Shown here one piece after another: positions 55,675 to 64,000 of a DNA stretch of 64,000 nt (its first letter is position 1; every line of letters begins with the position of its first letter). The notes below the pieces were generated by a model. The model was not told the origin of the DNA, ran no database searches, and worked only from the letters and a program-made list of their open reading frames with translations. The stretch is from an uncultured Altererythrobacter sp. Lineage in GTDB: Bacteria > Pseudomonadota > Alphaproteobacteria > Sphingomonadales > Sphingomonadaceae. The position numbers and the translations under genes are program-made. The stretch lies in NCBI GenBank assembly GCA_913055875.1, contig CAJXJY010000002.1:62001-126000 (forward strand). The letters are read 5' to 3'.

Positions 55675-58600
55675 GTGCGTCGTCACACCTCTTTGCGCTA
55701 TTGGGCAGCAGCACTCCTGGCAGTGCTGCTGCCAATAGTCGTGTCCGGAGGGGAGGCGCAAGCGCAGACGATTACCAACGTTGCCGAAGCGCGATGGAAC
55801 GCACAAGGCGCTGAATTCAAGACCAAATCGAACGAAGTCTCGATCGCGGTGACACCGAACCCGCCCACGATCGCGACCTACTCCTCGCGCTCGGGATCGG
55901 GCACGCAACTGACCTACTATCCCTCGCAATGCGGTATGGCCACGGCGCGCAGCGCCGGCGGGCCGTCGGGACCCCCGCTGAGCATCGGGATCGATCCGAC
56001 TGCGGTGTTGAAGGCGGGCAAGGATATCGTCTTCGTGGTCTCGGCCGCGTCGGCGAACAAGGACCCCGGCCGGATCGACAGCCTCGCTGCGCTGATCGAG
56101 ACAGATTCGGGCGATCGCGAGGAACTCACCATCTACGAGACCGGGCCCGATACCGGCGAATTCGTCGGCCGGATCGCGACGGCGCATATACCCCCGGCGC
56201 CGGTGCACGGAGATTGCCGGCTGAGCGTGACGGACAAGGTCGAGGTCCACATCTCGGCCTGGCCGCCGGGCGCGAGTGCAGTGCTGGTCGAGGCCGATGT
56301 CGAGGTGCTGGCCGATCCGTTCGGGGTGCTGTTCGACAGCGAGACGGGCGACCCGGTCGACGGCGCACGCGTGACGCTGGTCGACGATGCCACGGGCCAG
56401 CCCGCCGCCGTTTTCGCCGAGGATGGTGTTACACCCTGGCCCTCGACCGTCGTGTCCGGCCAGCCGATCACCGACGGCGCGGGCAACATCTATCCGATGC
56501 CTTCCGGCGAGTACTGGTTTCCGCTGACCGCGCTCGGCACATTCCGGCTCGTCGTCGAACCGCCGCAGCCTTATTCCTCGCCGTCGGTAGCCACACCCGA
56601 GGAACTCGCGCTGCTGACAAGGCCGGACGGGGCACCGCTGGCCATTCTCGACGCATCCTACGGCAAACCCTTCGTGCTCGACGACCCGACGCCGCTGCAG
56701 GTCGATATCCCGCTCGACCGGCCGAGCCTTGCGGTGGCGCTGACCAAGGAAGCCTCGCGCGCGCGGGCGCAGCCCGGCGACGCGGTGTTTTACACCGTTA
56801 CCGTCCGCAACCGGGATCCGACGCGCGTGAAGCGGGGGGTGACGCTGGTCGACTCGCCGTCGCGCTGGCTCCGATTGCGGCCGGATTCGATCCGCATCGA
56901 CGGGGCTGCCGATCCCGCTGCCGTTGCCACCTCTCCGGACGGTGCGGAGTTGACGATCCAACTCGGCGATATTGCAAGCGGACAGGAGCGGCGCGTGACC
57001 TACGCCGCGGTCGTGCGCGCCGATGCGCCGCCGGGGCAGGCCGTGAATCGCGTCGAAGCGAACGACGCCCGCGGCGGAACCGCAATCGCCTCTGCGCGGG
57101 TCGAGATCGAACGCGAATCGATCGCGGGCCGGATGACGATCGTCGGACGGGTCACCGCCGGGGCGTGCTCGATTCAGGAAGGGCGGCAAGGCATTCCCGG
57201 CGTCCGGGTGATGATGGAAGACGGCAGTTTCGCGATCACCGATGCCGACGGGCGCTATCACTTCGAGGGCGTGGTGCCGGGGACGCATGTCGTCCAGGCC
57301 TCCCGCATGACGCTGCCCGAGGGCGGCGAATTCGTTGACTGTCACCGCTCGACGCGAAGCGCGGGCAGTGCGATTTCGCGCTTCGTTACGGGCCAGGGCG
57401 GCTCGCTCGCGGTGGCCGATTTCCACGCCACCGTGCCCGACGAATTCATGACCCCGCGAAGCTACGGCGAGGTTGCCGTGACACCGGACGCGGGTCGCGA
57501 TGACGCTTCCGAGCCGATCCCTGCTGCGGCCAATACCGACTGGCTGGCGTTGGGCGACGGACCGGATGGCTGGCTGACCCCGGAAATCGGGCACAATCCG
57601 CGCGCGCCGGCGATCCGCGTGGCGATCCGTCACCGCAAGGGGCAAACGATCGCGCTGCGGGTCGACGGCAAGCCGATCGATCCGCTCGCCTTCGACGGCA
57701 CGCGCAATGCCGAGCAGGGCAAATACGCGGTCAGCACCTGGCGGGGCGTGCCGCTGCGCAAGGAGCGCACCGTGCTCAGTGCCGACATCGTCAACAGTTT
57801 CGGCGAGATCAACGAGACGATCACCCGCGAAGTGTTCTTCACGACCACTCCGGCGCGGGTCGAAATGGTCGAGGAACTGTCGAGCCTCGTCGCGGACGGG
57901 CGCACCCGCCCGGTGATCGCGGTGCGCGTGCTCGACCGCAATAACCGCCCGCTGCGTGAAGGCATTTCGGGCGAATTCACCCTCGGCGCGCCGTATCAGA
58001 GTGCCGAACAGCTTGAGCGGCAGCAGCTCGACCAGCTGACCGGCCTCGGCGCCAGCTCGGCGCGCTGGGTGGTCGAGGGCAATGACGGCATCGCTCTGAT
58101 CGAACTCGCCCCGACCATGGTCAGCGGCTCGGTACGGCTCGATTTCCGTTTCGACGACGGCGAGATCGTGCGCCAGCAGGAACTCGAGACCTGGCTCGAA
58201 CCGGGCGATATCGAATGGACCATAGTCGGCCTCGCCGAGGGTTCGGTCGGCGCGCGCACGGTCGCCGACAACATGGAACGCGCAGGACGCTTCGACAGCG
58301 ATCTCGGCGACGAGGCGCGCGTCGCGCTCTACGCCAAGGGGCGCGTGCTGGGAAAATTCCTCCTCACGCTCGCATACGACAGCGCCAGGCAGCGCGAGGA
58401 CCAGCGCGTGCTCGGCTCGCTCGATCCGGATGCCTACTACACCGTCTTTGCCGACGGTTCGAGCCGCCGCTTCGACGCCGCCTCGCGCGAAAAACTCTAT
58501 GTCCGCATCGAGACCTCGACCTTCCACGCGCTCTACGGCGATTTCGAAACCGGCTTCGATCAGGCGGACCTGACCCGCTACAACCGCACCGCCACGGGCG

Positions 58601-60741
58601 TGCGTGGCGAAGCGCGGCTCGGGGCTTTCCATGCCGAGGGCTTCGCCGCCGAGATCGGCACCCGCTTCCGCCGCGACGAGATCCAGGGACAGGGCATCAC
58701 TGGCCCCTATCGCCTGGGGAGCCGCGCTCTGGTCGCCAACAGCGAGAAGGTGACGATCGAGACGCGTGACCGGTTCCGTTCGGAGCTGGTCGTGGAGAGT
58801 CGCGAGCTCAGGCGGTTCCTCGACTACGATATCGACCTGCTCTCGGGCACGATCACATTCAAGCAGCCGGTGCTGAGCCGCGATTTCGACCTCAACCCGC
58901 AATTCGTCGTGGTCGAATACGAGATCGACGAACTGGGCGGCGGCGAGTTCAACGCCGGGCTGCGCGTCGACTGGACCGATCCGAGCGGCGATATCCGCGT
59001 CGGCGCCAGCGCCATCACCGACAAGGGCGAGGGCGCACGCACCGACATTGCCGGGATCGACCTGCGCGCCCGCATCGGCGGCGCGACCGAAATTCGCGCG
59101 GAAGTCGCTGCCAGCCGCCGAGAGGGCGAGACCGCGACCGCGTGGACGGCCGAAGCGCAGCACCAGACCGGCGATCTCGACATACTCGCCTATGCCCGTT
59201 CGCTCGATGCCGATTTCGGTATCGGCCAGCAGAACGGCGCCGAACTGGGCCGCCGCAAGGTCGGCGTCGATGCCCGATTCCGGCTTGGCGAGAGGACGTC
59301 GGTGCTCGGCAGCGCGTGGCAGGACGACAGCCTGACCGACGACAACCGCCGCCGCGCCGCGCAGATCCAGCTCGCGCACACGACGAAGAACACCGATCTT
59401 CAGGTCGGCATCGCGCATTTCGCCGACCGTCTTGCCGACGGGACGCGGAACACGTCGACGGTGCTCGAGGGCGGGGTGACGCAGCGGCTGTTCGACAACG
59501 ATCTCGAACTGAGCGCCACGTCGAGCATTGCGCTCGACGATGCCGAATCGATCGACCTGCCGACGCGGCACCGCTTCGGTGCGCGCTATTCAATAAGCGA
59601 CCATGTCAGGCTGGTCGGACTCTACGAGGTCGCCGAGGGCGAAAACATCGACGCGCGCACGATCAGCGGCGGGGTCGAGGTAATCCCGTGGCAGGGCGCG
59701 CAAGTGCTGACGTCGCTCGGCAAGCAGCGGATCGACGAATTCGGCAATCGCAGTTTCGCCGCGTTCGGCCTTTCGCAGACCGTGCAGGTGACCTCGTCGC
59801 TGACGCTCGACGCGACGGTGGACGGCAGCCGCACGCTCGGCGGCACCCCGCCGGCTTCCGACATCGTCAATTCCGCGCATCCGGTCGCCAGCGGTGGCCA
59901 GTTCGGCCCGGGCGGTACACTGTTCGAGGATTTCACCGCGGTCACGCTCGGCGCGGCGTGGCGCAAGGACCGCTGGAGCGCGACCGCACGGGGCGAATAC
60001 CGCGACGGCGAGTTCGTCAACCGCACGGGTTTCACCTTCGGTGCGATCCGCCAGCTGGGCGAGGGGAGCATCGTCGGCTCGGGTTTCACCTGGACCGAGG
60101 CGGAGGGCGACACCGGCGCCACTTCGGAAATATTCGATGCCGCGATCGCTTTTGCGCACCGCCCGGACGATTCCGAATTCGCCCTGCTCGGCAAGCTCGA
60201 ATACCGCAGCGACAGCGTCACCGATGCGATCGCGGGCGAAACGGGACCGGCAGGGCGCACCGCGCTGACCGTGACCGGCGACGCCAAATCGCGCCGCCTG
60301 ATCGCCAGCGCCTCGACCAACTGGTCGCCCCGCGGACGCGCGACCGTCGACGGAGCCGCGCAACAGGTCCGCCGCGACGAATTCGGCCTGTTCGTGGGGA
60401 TCCGGCACAATTTCGACCGCTTCGAGGGCTTCGACCTCGCCGGAACGACGCTACTGGCAGGAGGGGACGTGCGGGTCGGGATCGGCGAACGGATCGAGAT
60501 CGGCGCCTCGGGCACGGTCCGCACCAATCTCGACGACGACGTGACGAGTTTCTCCTTCGGTCCGCATGTCGGTTTCGTCCCGGCGGACGGGATGTTGCTG
60601 ACGGTCGGCTACAATATCGCCGGCTTCCGCGATGCAGACTTCTCCGCCGCGCGCAACACCGACCAAGGTGTCTACGCGTCGGTACGAATCAAGTTCGACG
60701 CCGACAGCTTCGGCTTTCTCGGATTGGGGAGAGAGCGATGA
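55675..60741 (+). CDS. Giant outer-membrane beta-barrel protein with Ig-like periplasmic modules
   Basis: 1688 residues, GTG start. Signal peptide to ~30 (GGEAQA/QTITN). Residues 31-60 repeat the cluster's N-module (ITNVAEARWN...SNEVSIAV). A DUF11 domain lies at ~350-475 (LAVALTKEASRARAQPGDAV) and an SdrD-B/carboxypeptidase-regulatory-like domain at ~485-590 (IPGVRVMMEDGSFAITDADG). Ig-like region ~600-870. From ~880 to the end, alternating strands with aromatic belts, e.g. FLLTLAYDSA, LYVRIETSTFHALYGDFETG, DYDIDLLSGTITFKQPVLSR, finishing YASVRIKFDADSFGFLGLGR. That reads as a very large outer-membrane barrel. No TonB box or plug was recognised. Its role is unknown: adhesin display, porin or translocon for the neighbours. 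Confidence 0.8.
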   Translation: MRRHTSLRYWAAALLAVLLPIVVSGGEAQAQTITNVAEARWNAQGAEFKTKSNEVSIAVTPNPPTIATYSSRSGSGTQLTYYPSQCGMATARSAGGPSGPPLSIGIDPTAVLKAGKDIVFVVSAASANKDPGRIDSLAALIETDSGDREELTIYETGPDTGEFVGRIATAHIPPAPVHGDCRLSVTDKVEVHISAWPPGASAVLVEADVEVLADPFGVLFDSETGDPVDGARVTLVDDATGQPAAVFAEDGVTPWPSTVVSGQPITDGAGNIYPMPSGEYWFPLTALGTFRLVVEPPQPYSSPSVATPEELALLTRPDGAPLAILDASYGKPFVLDDPTPLQVDIPLDRPSLAVALTKEASRARAQPGDAVFYTVTVRNRDPTRVKRGVTLVDSPSRWLRLRPDSIRIDGAADPAAVATSPDGAELTIQLGDIASGQERRVTYAAVVRADAPPGQAVNRVEANDARGGTAIASARVEIERESIAGRMTIVGRVTAGACSIQEGRQGIPGVRVMMEDGSFAITDADGRYHFEGVVPGTHVVQASRMTLPEGGEFVDCHRSTRSAGSAISRFVTGQGGSLAVADFHATVPDEFMTPRSYGEVAVTPDAGRDDASEPIPAAANTDWLALGDGPDGWLTPEIGHNPRAPAIRVAIRHRKGQTIALRVDGKPIDPLAFDGTRNAEQGKYAVSTWRGVPLRKERTVLSADIVNSFGEINETITREVFFTTTPARVEMVEELSSLVADGRTRPVIAVRVLDRNNRPLREGISGEFTLGAPYQSAEQLERQQLDQLTGLGASSARWVVEGNDGIALIELAPTMVSGSVRLDFRFDDGEIVRQQELETWLEPGDIEWTIVGLAEGSVGARTVADNMERAGRFDSDLGDEARVALYAKGRVLGKFLLTLAYDSARQREDQRVLGSLDPDAYYTVFADGSSRRFDAASREKLYVRIETSTFHALYGDFETGFDQADLTRYNRTATGVRGEARLGAFHAEGFAAEIGTRFRRDEIQGQGITGPYRLGSRALVANSEKVTIETRDRFRSELVVESRELRRFLDYDIDLLSGTITFKQPVLSRDFDLNPQFVVVEYEIDELGGGEFNAGLRVDWTDPSGDIRVGASAITDKGEGARTDIAGIDLRARIGGATEIRAEVAASRREGETATAWTAEAQHQTGDLDILAYARSLDADFGIGQQNGAELGRRKVGVDARFRLGERTSVLGSAWQDDSLTDDNRRRAAQIQLAHTTKNTDLQVGIAHFADRLADGTRNTSTVLEGGVTQRLFDNDLELSATSSIALDDAESIDLPTRHRFGARYSISDHVRLVGLYEVAEGENIDARTISGGVEVIPWQGAQVLTSLGKQRIDEFGNRSFAAFGLSQTVQVTSSLTLDATVDGSRTLGGTPPASDIVNSAHPVASGGQFGPGGTLFEDFTAVTLGAAWRKDRWSATARGEYRDGEFVNRTGFTFGAIRQLGEGSIVGSGFTWTEAEGDTGATSEIFDAAIAFAHRPDDSEFALLGKLEYRSDSVTDAIAGETGPAGRTALTVTGDAKSRRLIASASTNWSPRGRATVDGAAQQVRRDEFGLFVGIRHNFDRFEGFDLAGTTLLAGGDVRVGIGERIEIGASGTVRTNLDDDVTSFSFGPHVGFVPADGMLLTVGYNIAGFRDADFSAARNTDQGVYASVRIKFDADSFGFLGLGRER

Positions 60742-62867
60742 TCGGCGCCCCGAATCCATCGCTGCTGAACGCGGTATTAACCATACCGCGCTACGCCGTG
60801 CGCATGGTGCGGCCGCTCGGTGAACTGAATTATCTGCGCGCGGTCGTCGAGGTATTCGGCCTGCTCGTCTTCGCGTGGGCACTGTTCGCTTCGCAGGCCG
60901 TGCGCGCGCAGTCGGTCACCACCGTCACCACATCGAGCACGGGTACGATCAATTCCGCGACCACCTGCACTTCGCCGCTGGTGCGCAACTTTACCGTATC
61001 GGGCAGCTTCACCGTGTCGGATGTCGACCTCGGCGTCTATGCGACGCACAGCTGGCGCGGCGATTTGCGGATCACGCTGCAGGCGCCCGATGGCACTCGC
61101 GTGCAACTGGTCGACGGCGACCCCAGCAATGCCGCCAATATCAGCGGCGACAATTTCAACGTGCGGCTCGACGACGGCGCGGGCCAGACGGTCAACACCG
61201 ACAGCGCGACCGGTAACCACTCGACGGCCAATCCGCCCCCCTTCGCCAACGCATTCCGCCCGAATTCGCCGCTGTCTGCGTTCAACGGTAAATCCGCCAC
61301 CGGCACCTGGCGGCTCGAGATCTGCGACCTCTATCCGAGCGCGGACAACGGTTCGTTCCGCTATGCCGCGCTGTATCTGACCTCGGCTCCGACCAACTAC
61401 GCCGACCTGTCGCTCACCAAGACCGTCGACGACGCCAGCCCCAATACCGGTGGCTCGGTGACCTACACGGTCACGCTGCGCAACGCATCAAGCTCGCCGC
61501 AGACAGCGAGCAACGTTGCCGTGCGCGACCTGCTACCTCTCGGCGTGGTCTACGACAGCCATTCTGGCAACGGCACCTACAACCCCGTCACCGGCGTATG
61601 GTCGATCTCCTCGATCGCTCCGGGCGCGACGCGGACCTTGACCGTCGAGGCCACCGTCACCGCGACAGCGGGCGCGACCATCGTCAACATCGCCGAAGTC
61701 ACTGCCTCGTCGGTCACCGATCTCGATTCGACACCGAACAACGGCGTCCCCGGCGAAGACGACTACGCCACCGCGAGCTTTACCGTTTCGGGCAGCCGCG
61801 TGGCGGGGACGCCGCCAACGCTGTCGTGTCCGAACGGCTCGGTGCTGTTCGACTGGGACGGCAAGAGCTGGCCGGGCAGTGCGCCGTACAATTACGCGCT
61901 CGGCTCGCTGGGCACGATGAATCTTGCGCTCGTCAATCCGGGGGCGTGGCTCGACAATTCCTCGCTCGGTGGGCAGTCGCCGACGCTGCAATCGGACGTC
62001 ACCGGCGGGCTGTCGCCGGCGCAGCAATCGCTGATCCAGCTCGTCAACCTCGCCAACCGGACCGACGTCGTGACTACCACCATCACGCTGCCGCGCGCGA
62101 TGGCAGGGGCGCAGTTCACCGTGTTCGACGTCGACTGGGGCAGCAACCAGTTCGCCGACCGCATAACCGTGAGCGGCAGGCTCAACGGCGTCGCCGTGCT
62201 GCCGGTGCTGACCAACGGCGTCGCCAATTACGTGATCGGCAACACCGCCTATGGCGACGCTTCGTCGGGCAATACGTCGAACAACGGCAACGTCGTGGTC
62301 ACTTTCGCAACCCCGGTCGACACGATCGTGATCGAATACGGCAACCACTCGCTCGCGCCGAGCGATCCCGGCCAGCAGGCGATCTCGCTGCACGACATCA
62401 CCTTCTGCCTGCCGCACACGACATTGTCGGTGACCAAGACCAGCGCGGTGATCTCCAACCCCGTGGAAGGCACGACCGACGCCAAGGCGATTCCCGGAGC
62501 GCTGATCGAGTATCTGATCACGGTGGCGAACACCGGCCAGGCTGCCGTCGATGCCGGCACAGTCACCGTAACCGACGATGTCCCGGCCGACGCCAAGATG
62601 TGCCTTGCCGACCTTGCGAGCGGATCCGGGCCGGTGCGGTTCGTCGACGGGAGCCCGGTATCGGGGATAAGCTATCTTTATTCGGCGCTCGGCAGCACTT
62701 CCGACAACCTCCAGTTCTCGAACGACAACGGCGCGACCTGGACCTATGTGCCGACTGCCGATGGCGACAATTGCGACGCGGCGATTACCGATTTCCGAGT
62801 GACGACATCGGGAAGTTTCGTCGCCGGGGCTTCGTTTGCGCTGCAGGCGCGAATGCGGGTCGAGTAG
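60738..62867 (+). CDS. Exported P-domain / DUF11 protein 4
   Basis: A 709-residue protein. The ATG overlaps the barrel-gene stop (ATGA). The N-region before the signal core is unusually long (~35 residues; core AVVEVFGLLVFAWALFASQA, cleavage after VRAQ); an internal ATG at 60804 would shorten it. Residues ~60-220 are a proprotein-convertase P-domain (VSDVDLGVYATHSWRGDLRI, ATGTWRLEICDLYPSADNGS). A first DUF11 domain follows (LSLTKTVDDASPNTGGSVTY), then a jelly-roll-like region, then a last DUF11 domain matching protein 3. Ends FALQARMRVE. Confidence 0.85.
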   Translation: MIGAPNPSLLNAVLTIPRYAVRMVRPLGELNYLRAVVEVFGLLVFAWALFASQAVRAQSVTTVTTSSTGTINSATTCTSPLVRNFTVSGSFTVSDVDLGVYATHSWRGDLRITLQAPDGTRVQLVDGDPSNAANISGDNFNVRLDDGAGQTVNTDSATGNHSTANPPPFANAFRPNSPLSAFNGKSATGTWRLEICDLYPSADNGSFRYAALYLTSAPTNYADLSLTKTVDDASPNTGGSVTYTVTLRNASSSPQTASNVAVRDLLPLGVVYDSHSGNGTYNPVTGVWSISSIAPGATRTLTVEATVTATAGATIVNIAEVTASSVTDLDSTPNNGVPGEDDYATASFTVSGSRVAGTPPTLSCPNGSVLFDWDGKSWPGSAPYNYALGSLGTMNLALVNPGAWLDNSSLGGQSPTLQSDVTGGLSPAQQSLIQLVNLANRTDVVTTTITLPRAMAGAQFTVFDVDWGSNQFADRITVSGRLNGVAVLPVLTNGVANYVIGNTAYGDASSGNTSNNGNVVVTFATPVDTIVIEYGNHSLAPSDPGQQAISLHDITFCLPHTTLSVTKTSAVISNPVEGTTDAKAIPGALIEYLITVANTGQAAVDAGTVTVTDDVPADAKMCLADLASGSGPVRFVDGSPVSGISYLYSALGSTSDNLQFSNDNGATWTYVPTADGDNCDAAITDFRVTTSGSFVAGASFALQARMRVE

Positions 62868-62926
62868 GATTGCGGTACCGGCGAGGTGACGACGGATGGG
62901 GTCAGTCCGATAAATCCGAAATCGAT

Positions 62927-62985
62927 CCGGCCTCGAGTAGCGAAGCGGTAGGCCCACCCGGCCTCAAGTAGCGAAGCGATAGGCC
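62927..62985. repeat. Tandem 28-base repeats beside tRNA-Ser
   Basis: Two copies, 62927-62954 and 62958-62985, of CCGGCCTC(G/A)AGTAGCGAAG followed by CG(G/A)TAGGCC; two mismatches, 31-base period. Each has inverted GGCCT/AGGCC ends and could fold. They sit between the P-domain gene and the tRNA 3' end. Confidence 0.75.
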
Positions 62986-62995
62986 GCAAGGAATC

Positions 62996-63085
62996 TGGCG
63001 GACAGGGTGGGATTCGAACCCACGAAGGGCTTGCACCCTTGCCGGTTTTCAAGACCGGTGCATTCAACCGCTCTGCCACCTGTCC
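62996..63085 (-). tRNA. tRNA-Ser (UGA anticodon)
   Basis: 90 nt including an encoded CCA. Acceptor stem GGACAGG/CCTGTCC with discriminator G; D-arm GGCAGAGCGGTTGAATGCAC; anticodon stem-loop ACCGGTCTTGAAAACCGG with TGA in the loop; long variable arm (CAAGGGTGCAAGCCCTTCG) typical of serine tRNA; T-arm GTGGGTTCGAATCCCAC. Confidence 0.95.
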
Positions 63086-63174
63086 GCTGGCGACGCTCGC
63101 TAACCGCACGCCGCGCGAAAGTCACGTGCGGAGCGCGGAAGCAGGCAGTTTGAATCGGTTTGGCGCGACCGCCC

Positions 63175-63206
63175 GCTTAACCGTCGAAAATCATTTGCGG
63201 TTAAGC
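63175..63206. promoter_or_regulatory. Perfect 9-bp inverted repeat upstream of the mltB-like gene
   Basis: GCTTAACCG and CGGTTAAGC separated by 14 bases, ending 22 bases before the ATG. It could be an operator for a dimeric regulator or a 5'-leader hairpin. Confidence 0.45.
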
Positions 63207-63228
63207 AGAGTTCTGCCAAGTCGGCGCC

Positions 63229-64000
63229 ATGATATCGCGCCTCCTTCTCGTTTTCGCCTGTGTCGCTACCCTCTTCGTCGCGCCGCCGCGTGCCGAGGCA
63301 CAGCAGCTGAGCTTCGACGCCTACCTGCAACTTCTGATCGCCCGTGCGCGCGCCGAAGGAGTGAGCGAACCTACCATCCAGCGCATGACCGAAGGGTTGA
63401 CGCCGAATCAGCGCGTGATCGAACTCGACCGCGACCAGCCCGGCTCGTCCAGCGGTACCGGCTATCCCGCGCTCGCGCCCTATATCGCGCGCCATGTCGA
63501 TGCGGCACGGATCCGCGGTGGGCGCAACACCCATGCGGCCAATCGCTCGACGATCCGCGCGGTCGAAGCCGAATACGGCGTGCCGGGCGAGATCGTGGTC
63601 GCGATCTGGGGGCACGAGACCAATTACGGCAGCTACAAGGGCGGCTTCGACCTGTCGCGTGCGCTGGCGACGCTGGCATGGGAAGGGCGGCGGCGCGACC
63701 TGTTCGCGGGCGAATGGGTCGACCTGCTCAAGATCGCCGATCGCGGCTTTCCGCGCTCGAACCTGGTCGGCAGCTGGGCGGGGGCGTTCGGCAACCCGCA
63801 ATTCCTGCCGAGCGTCTATCTGCGTCTCGCAGCCGACGGCGACGGAGACGGGCGCGCGGACATCTTCAACAATCGGGCCGACACGATCGCCTCGATCGCC
63901 AACTATTTCCGCGATGCAGGCTGGCGCCGCGGGCAACCGTGGGGCGTGCGCGCCTATGTGCCGGGCGGGTTCGACTGGGACGCGGTCTCCAGCAGGATCG
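63229..64000 (+). CDS. Membrane-bound lytic murein transglycosylase B-like, 3'-truncated
   Basis: The frame runs off the window end (257 residues visible). Signal peptide MISRLLLVFACVATLFVAPP. SLT_2/MltB domain: EAEYGVPGEIVVAIWGHETN with the catalytic Glu in WGHETNYG, LATLAWEGRRRDLF, and GSWAGAFGNPQFLPSVYLR. It cleaves peptidoglycan glycan strands with formation of 1,6-anhydro ends. Confidence 0.92.
   Translation, partial: MISRLLLVFACVATLFVAPPRAEAQQLSFDAYLQLLIARARAEGVSEPTIQRMTEGLTPNQRVIELDRDQPGSSSGTGYPALAPYIARHVDAARIRGGRNTHAANRSTIRAVEAEYGVPGEIVVAIWGHETNYGSYKGGFDLSRALATLAWEGRRRDLFAGEWVDLLKIADRGFPRSNLVGSWAGAFGNPQFLPSVYLRLAADGDGDGRADIFNNRADTIASIANYFRDAGWRRGQPWGVRAYVPGGFDWDAVSSRI

Noticed and set aside
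55642-59571. A 1309-codon open frame opposite the giant barrel gene
   Set aside because: Antisense shadow of a high-GC gene: no recognisable motifs, whereas the plus-strand frame has signal peptide, DUF11 and barrel strands.
62927-62985. Minimal CRISPR array
   Set aside because: Only two units with a 3-base spacer and no cas genes.
63177-63204. CtrA box in the repeat before the transglycosylase gene
   Set aside because: The two TTAA elements are 20 bases apart, not 7.

Overview
The window is one stretch of a high-GC alphaproteobacterial chromosome. The gene families, several alphaproteobacterial-type regulatory sites (GTTC-N7-GTTC SOS boxes, a CTGC-N4-GCAG PhaR site) and abundant mirror-image intergenic repeats point to Sphingomonadales, most likely the Erythrobacter-like family. 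That assignment is inferred from family resemblance and is not phylogenetically proven. Coding density is very high, with many 1-8 base ATGA/GTGA overlaps. No prophage, insertion sequence or CRISPR array was seen. The cut ends fall inside a JmjC-type oxygenase gene (left) and a lytic transglycosylase gene (right).

Region by region. 1-4000: two tandem Fe(II)/2-oxoglutarate oxygenase genes, small secreted proteins, a lipoprotein hydrolase, and a membrane protein/Xre regulator pair with a perfect palindromic operator. 4000-9100: a VWA protein and a MoxR ATPase, separated by a soluble chemoreceptor and a Y-family polymerase that has an SOS box but no canonical start codon. 9100-16900: a serine beta-lactamase-like protein, an ECF sigma factor with its membrane partner, a hydrolase-OsmC fusion, parE and an LpoA-like lipoprotein. 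16860-22750: rsmI, yraN, gshB, xerC, hemW, rdgB and rph. 22800-31000: a heat-shock block (hrcA, grpE, then dnaK, dnaJ) interrupted by a DUF885 peptidase, a small lipoprotein, an HExxH protein and a PCu(A)C copper chaperone. 31000-45100: a Sel1 protein, patatin lipase, radA, cvpA, a NifU-like protein, an MHS transporter, alr, phaR, an archaeal/eukaryote-type proS, rnr and a universal stress protein. 45200-52900: pdhC and lpdA (E2 and E3 of a 2-oxoacid dehydrogenase) with a low-GC membrane protein and a thioesterase between them, then a Kef-type antiporter and a coupled aminotransferase/sulfotransferase-like pair. 53000-62900: five consecutive exported-protein genes, all on the plus strand. Four encode Ig-like DUF11-type proteins; the fifth encodes a 1688-residue protein with periplasmic Ig-like modules and a very large predicted C-terminal outer-membrane beta-barrel. 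63000-64000: tRNA-Ser(UGA) and an mltB-like gene.

The most interesting region is the 53-63 kb cluster. Paralogous DUF11 proteins with edge-strand C-termini sit next to a giant barrel, so it is a plausible, uncharacterised surface-assembly or export system. A second theme is mobile palindromic repeats. Two different families have inserted in frame into the linker of pdhC. Another family supplies the stop codons of gshB, xerC and rdgB.
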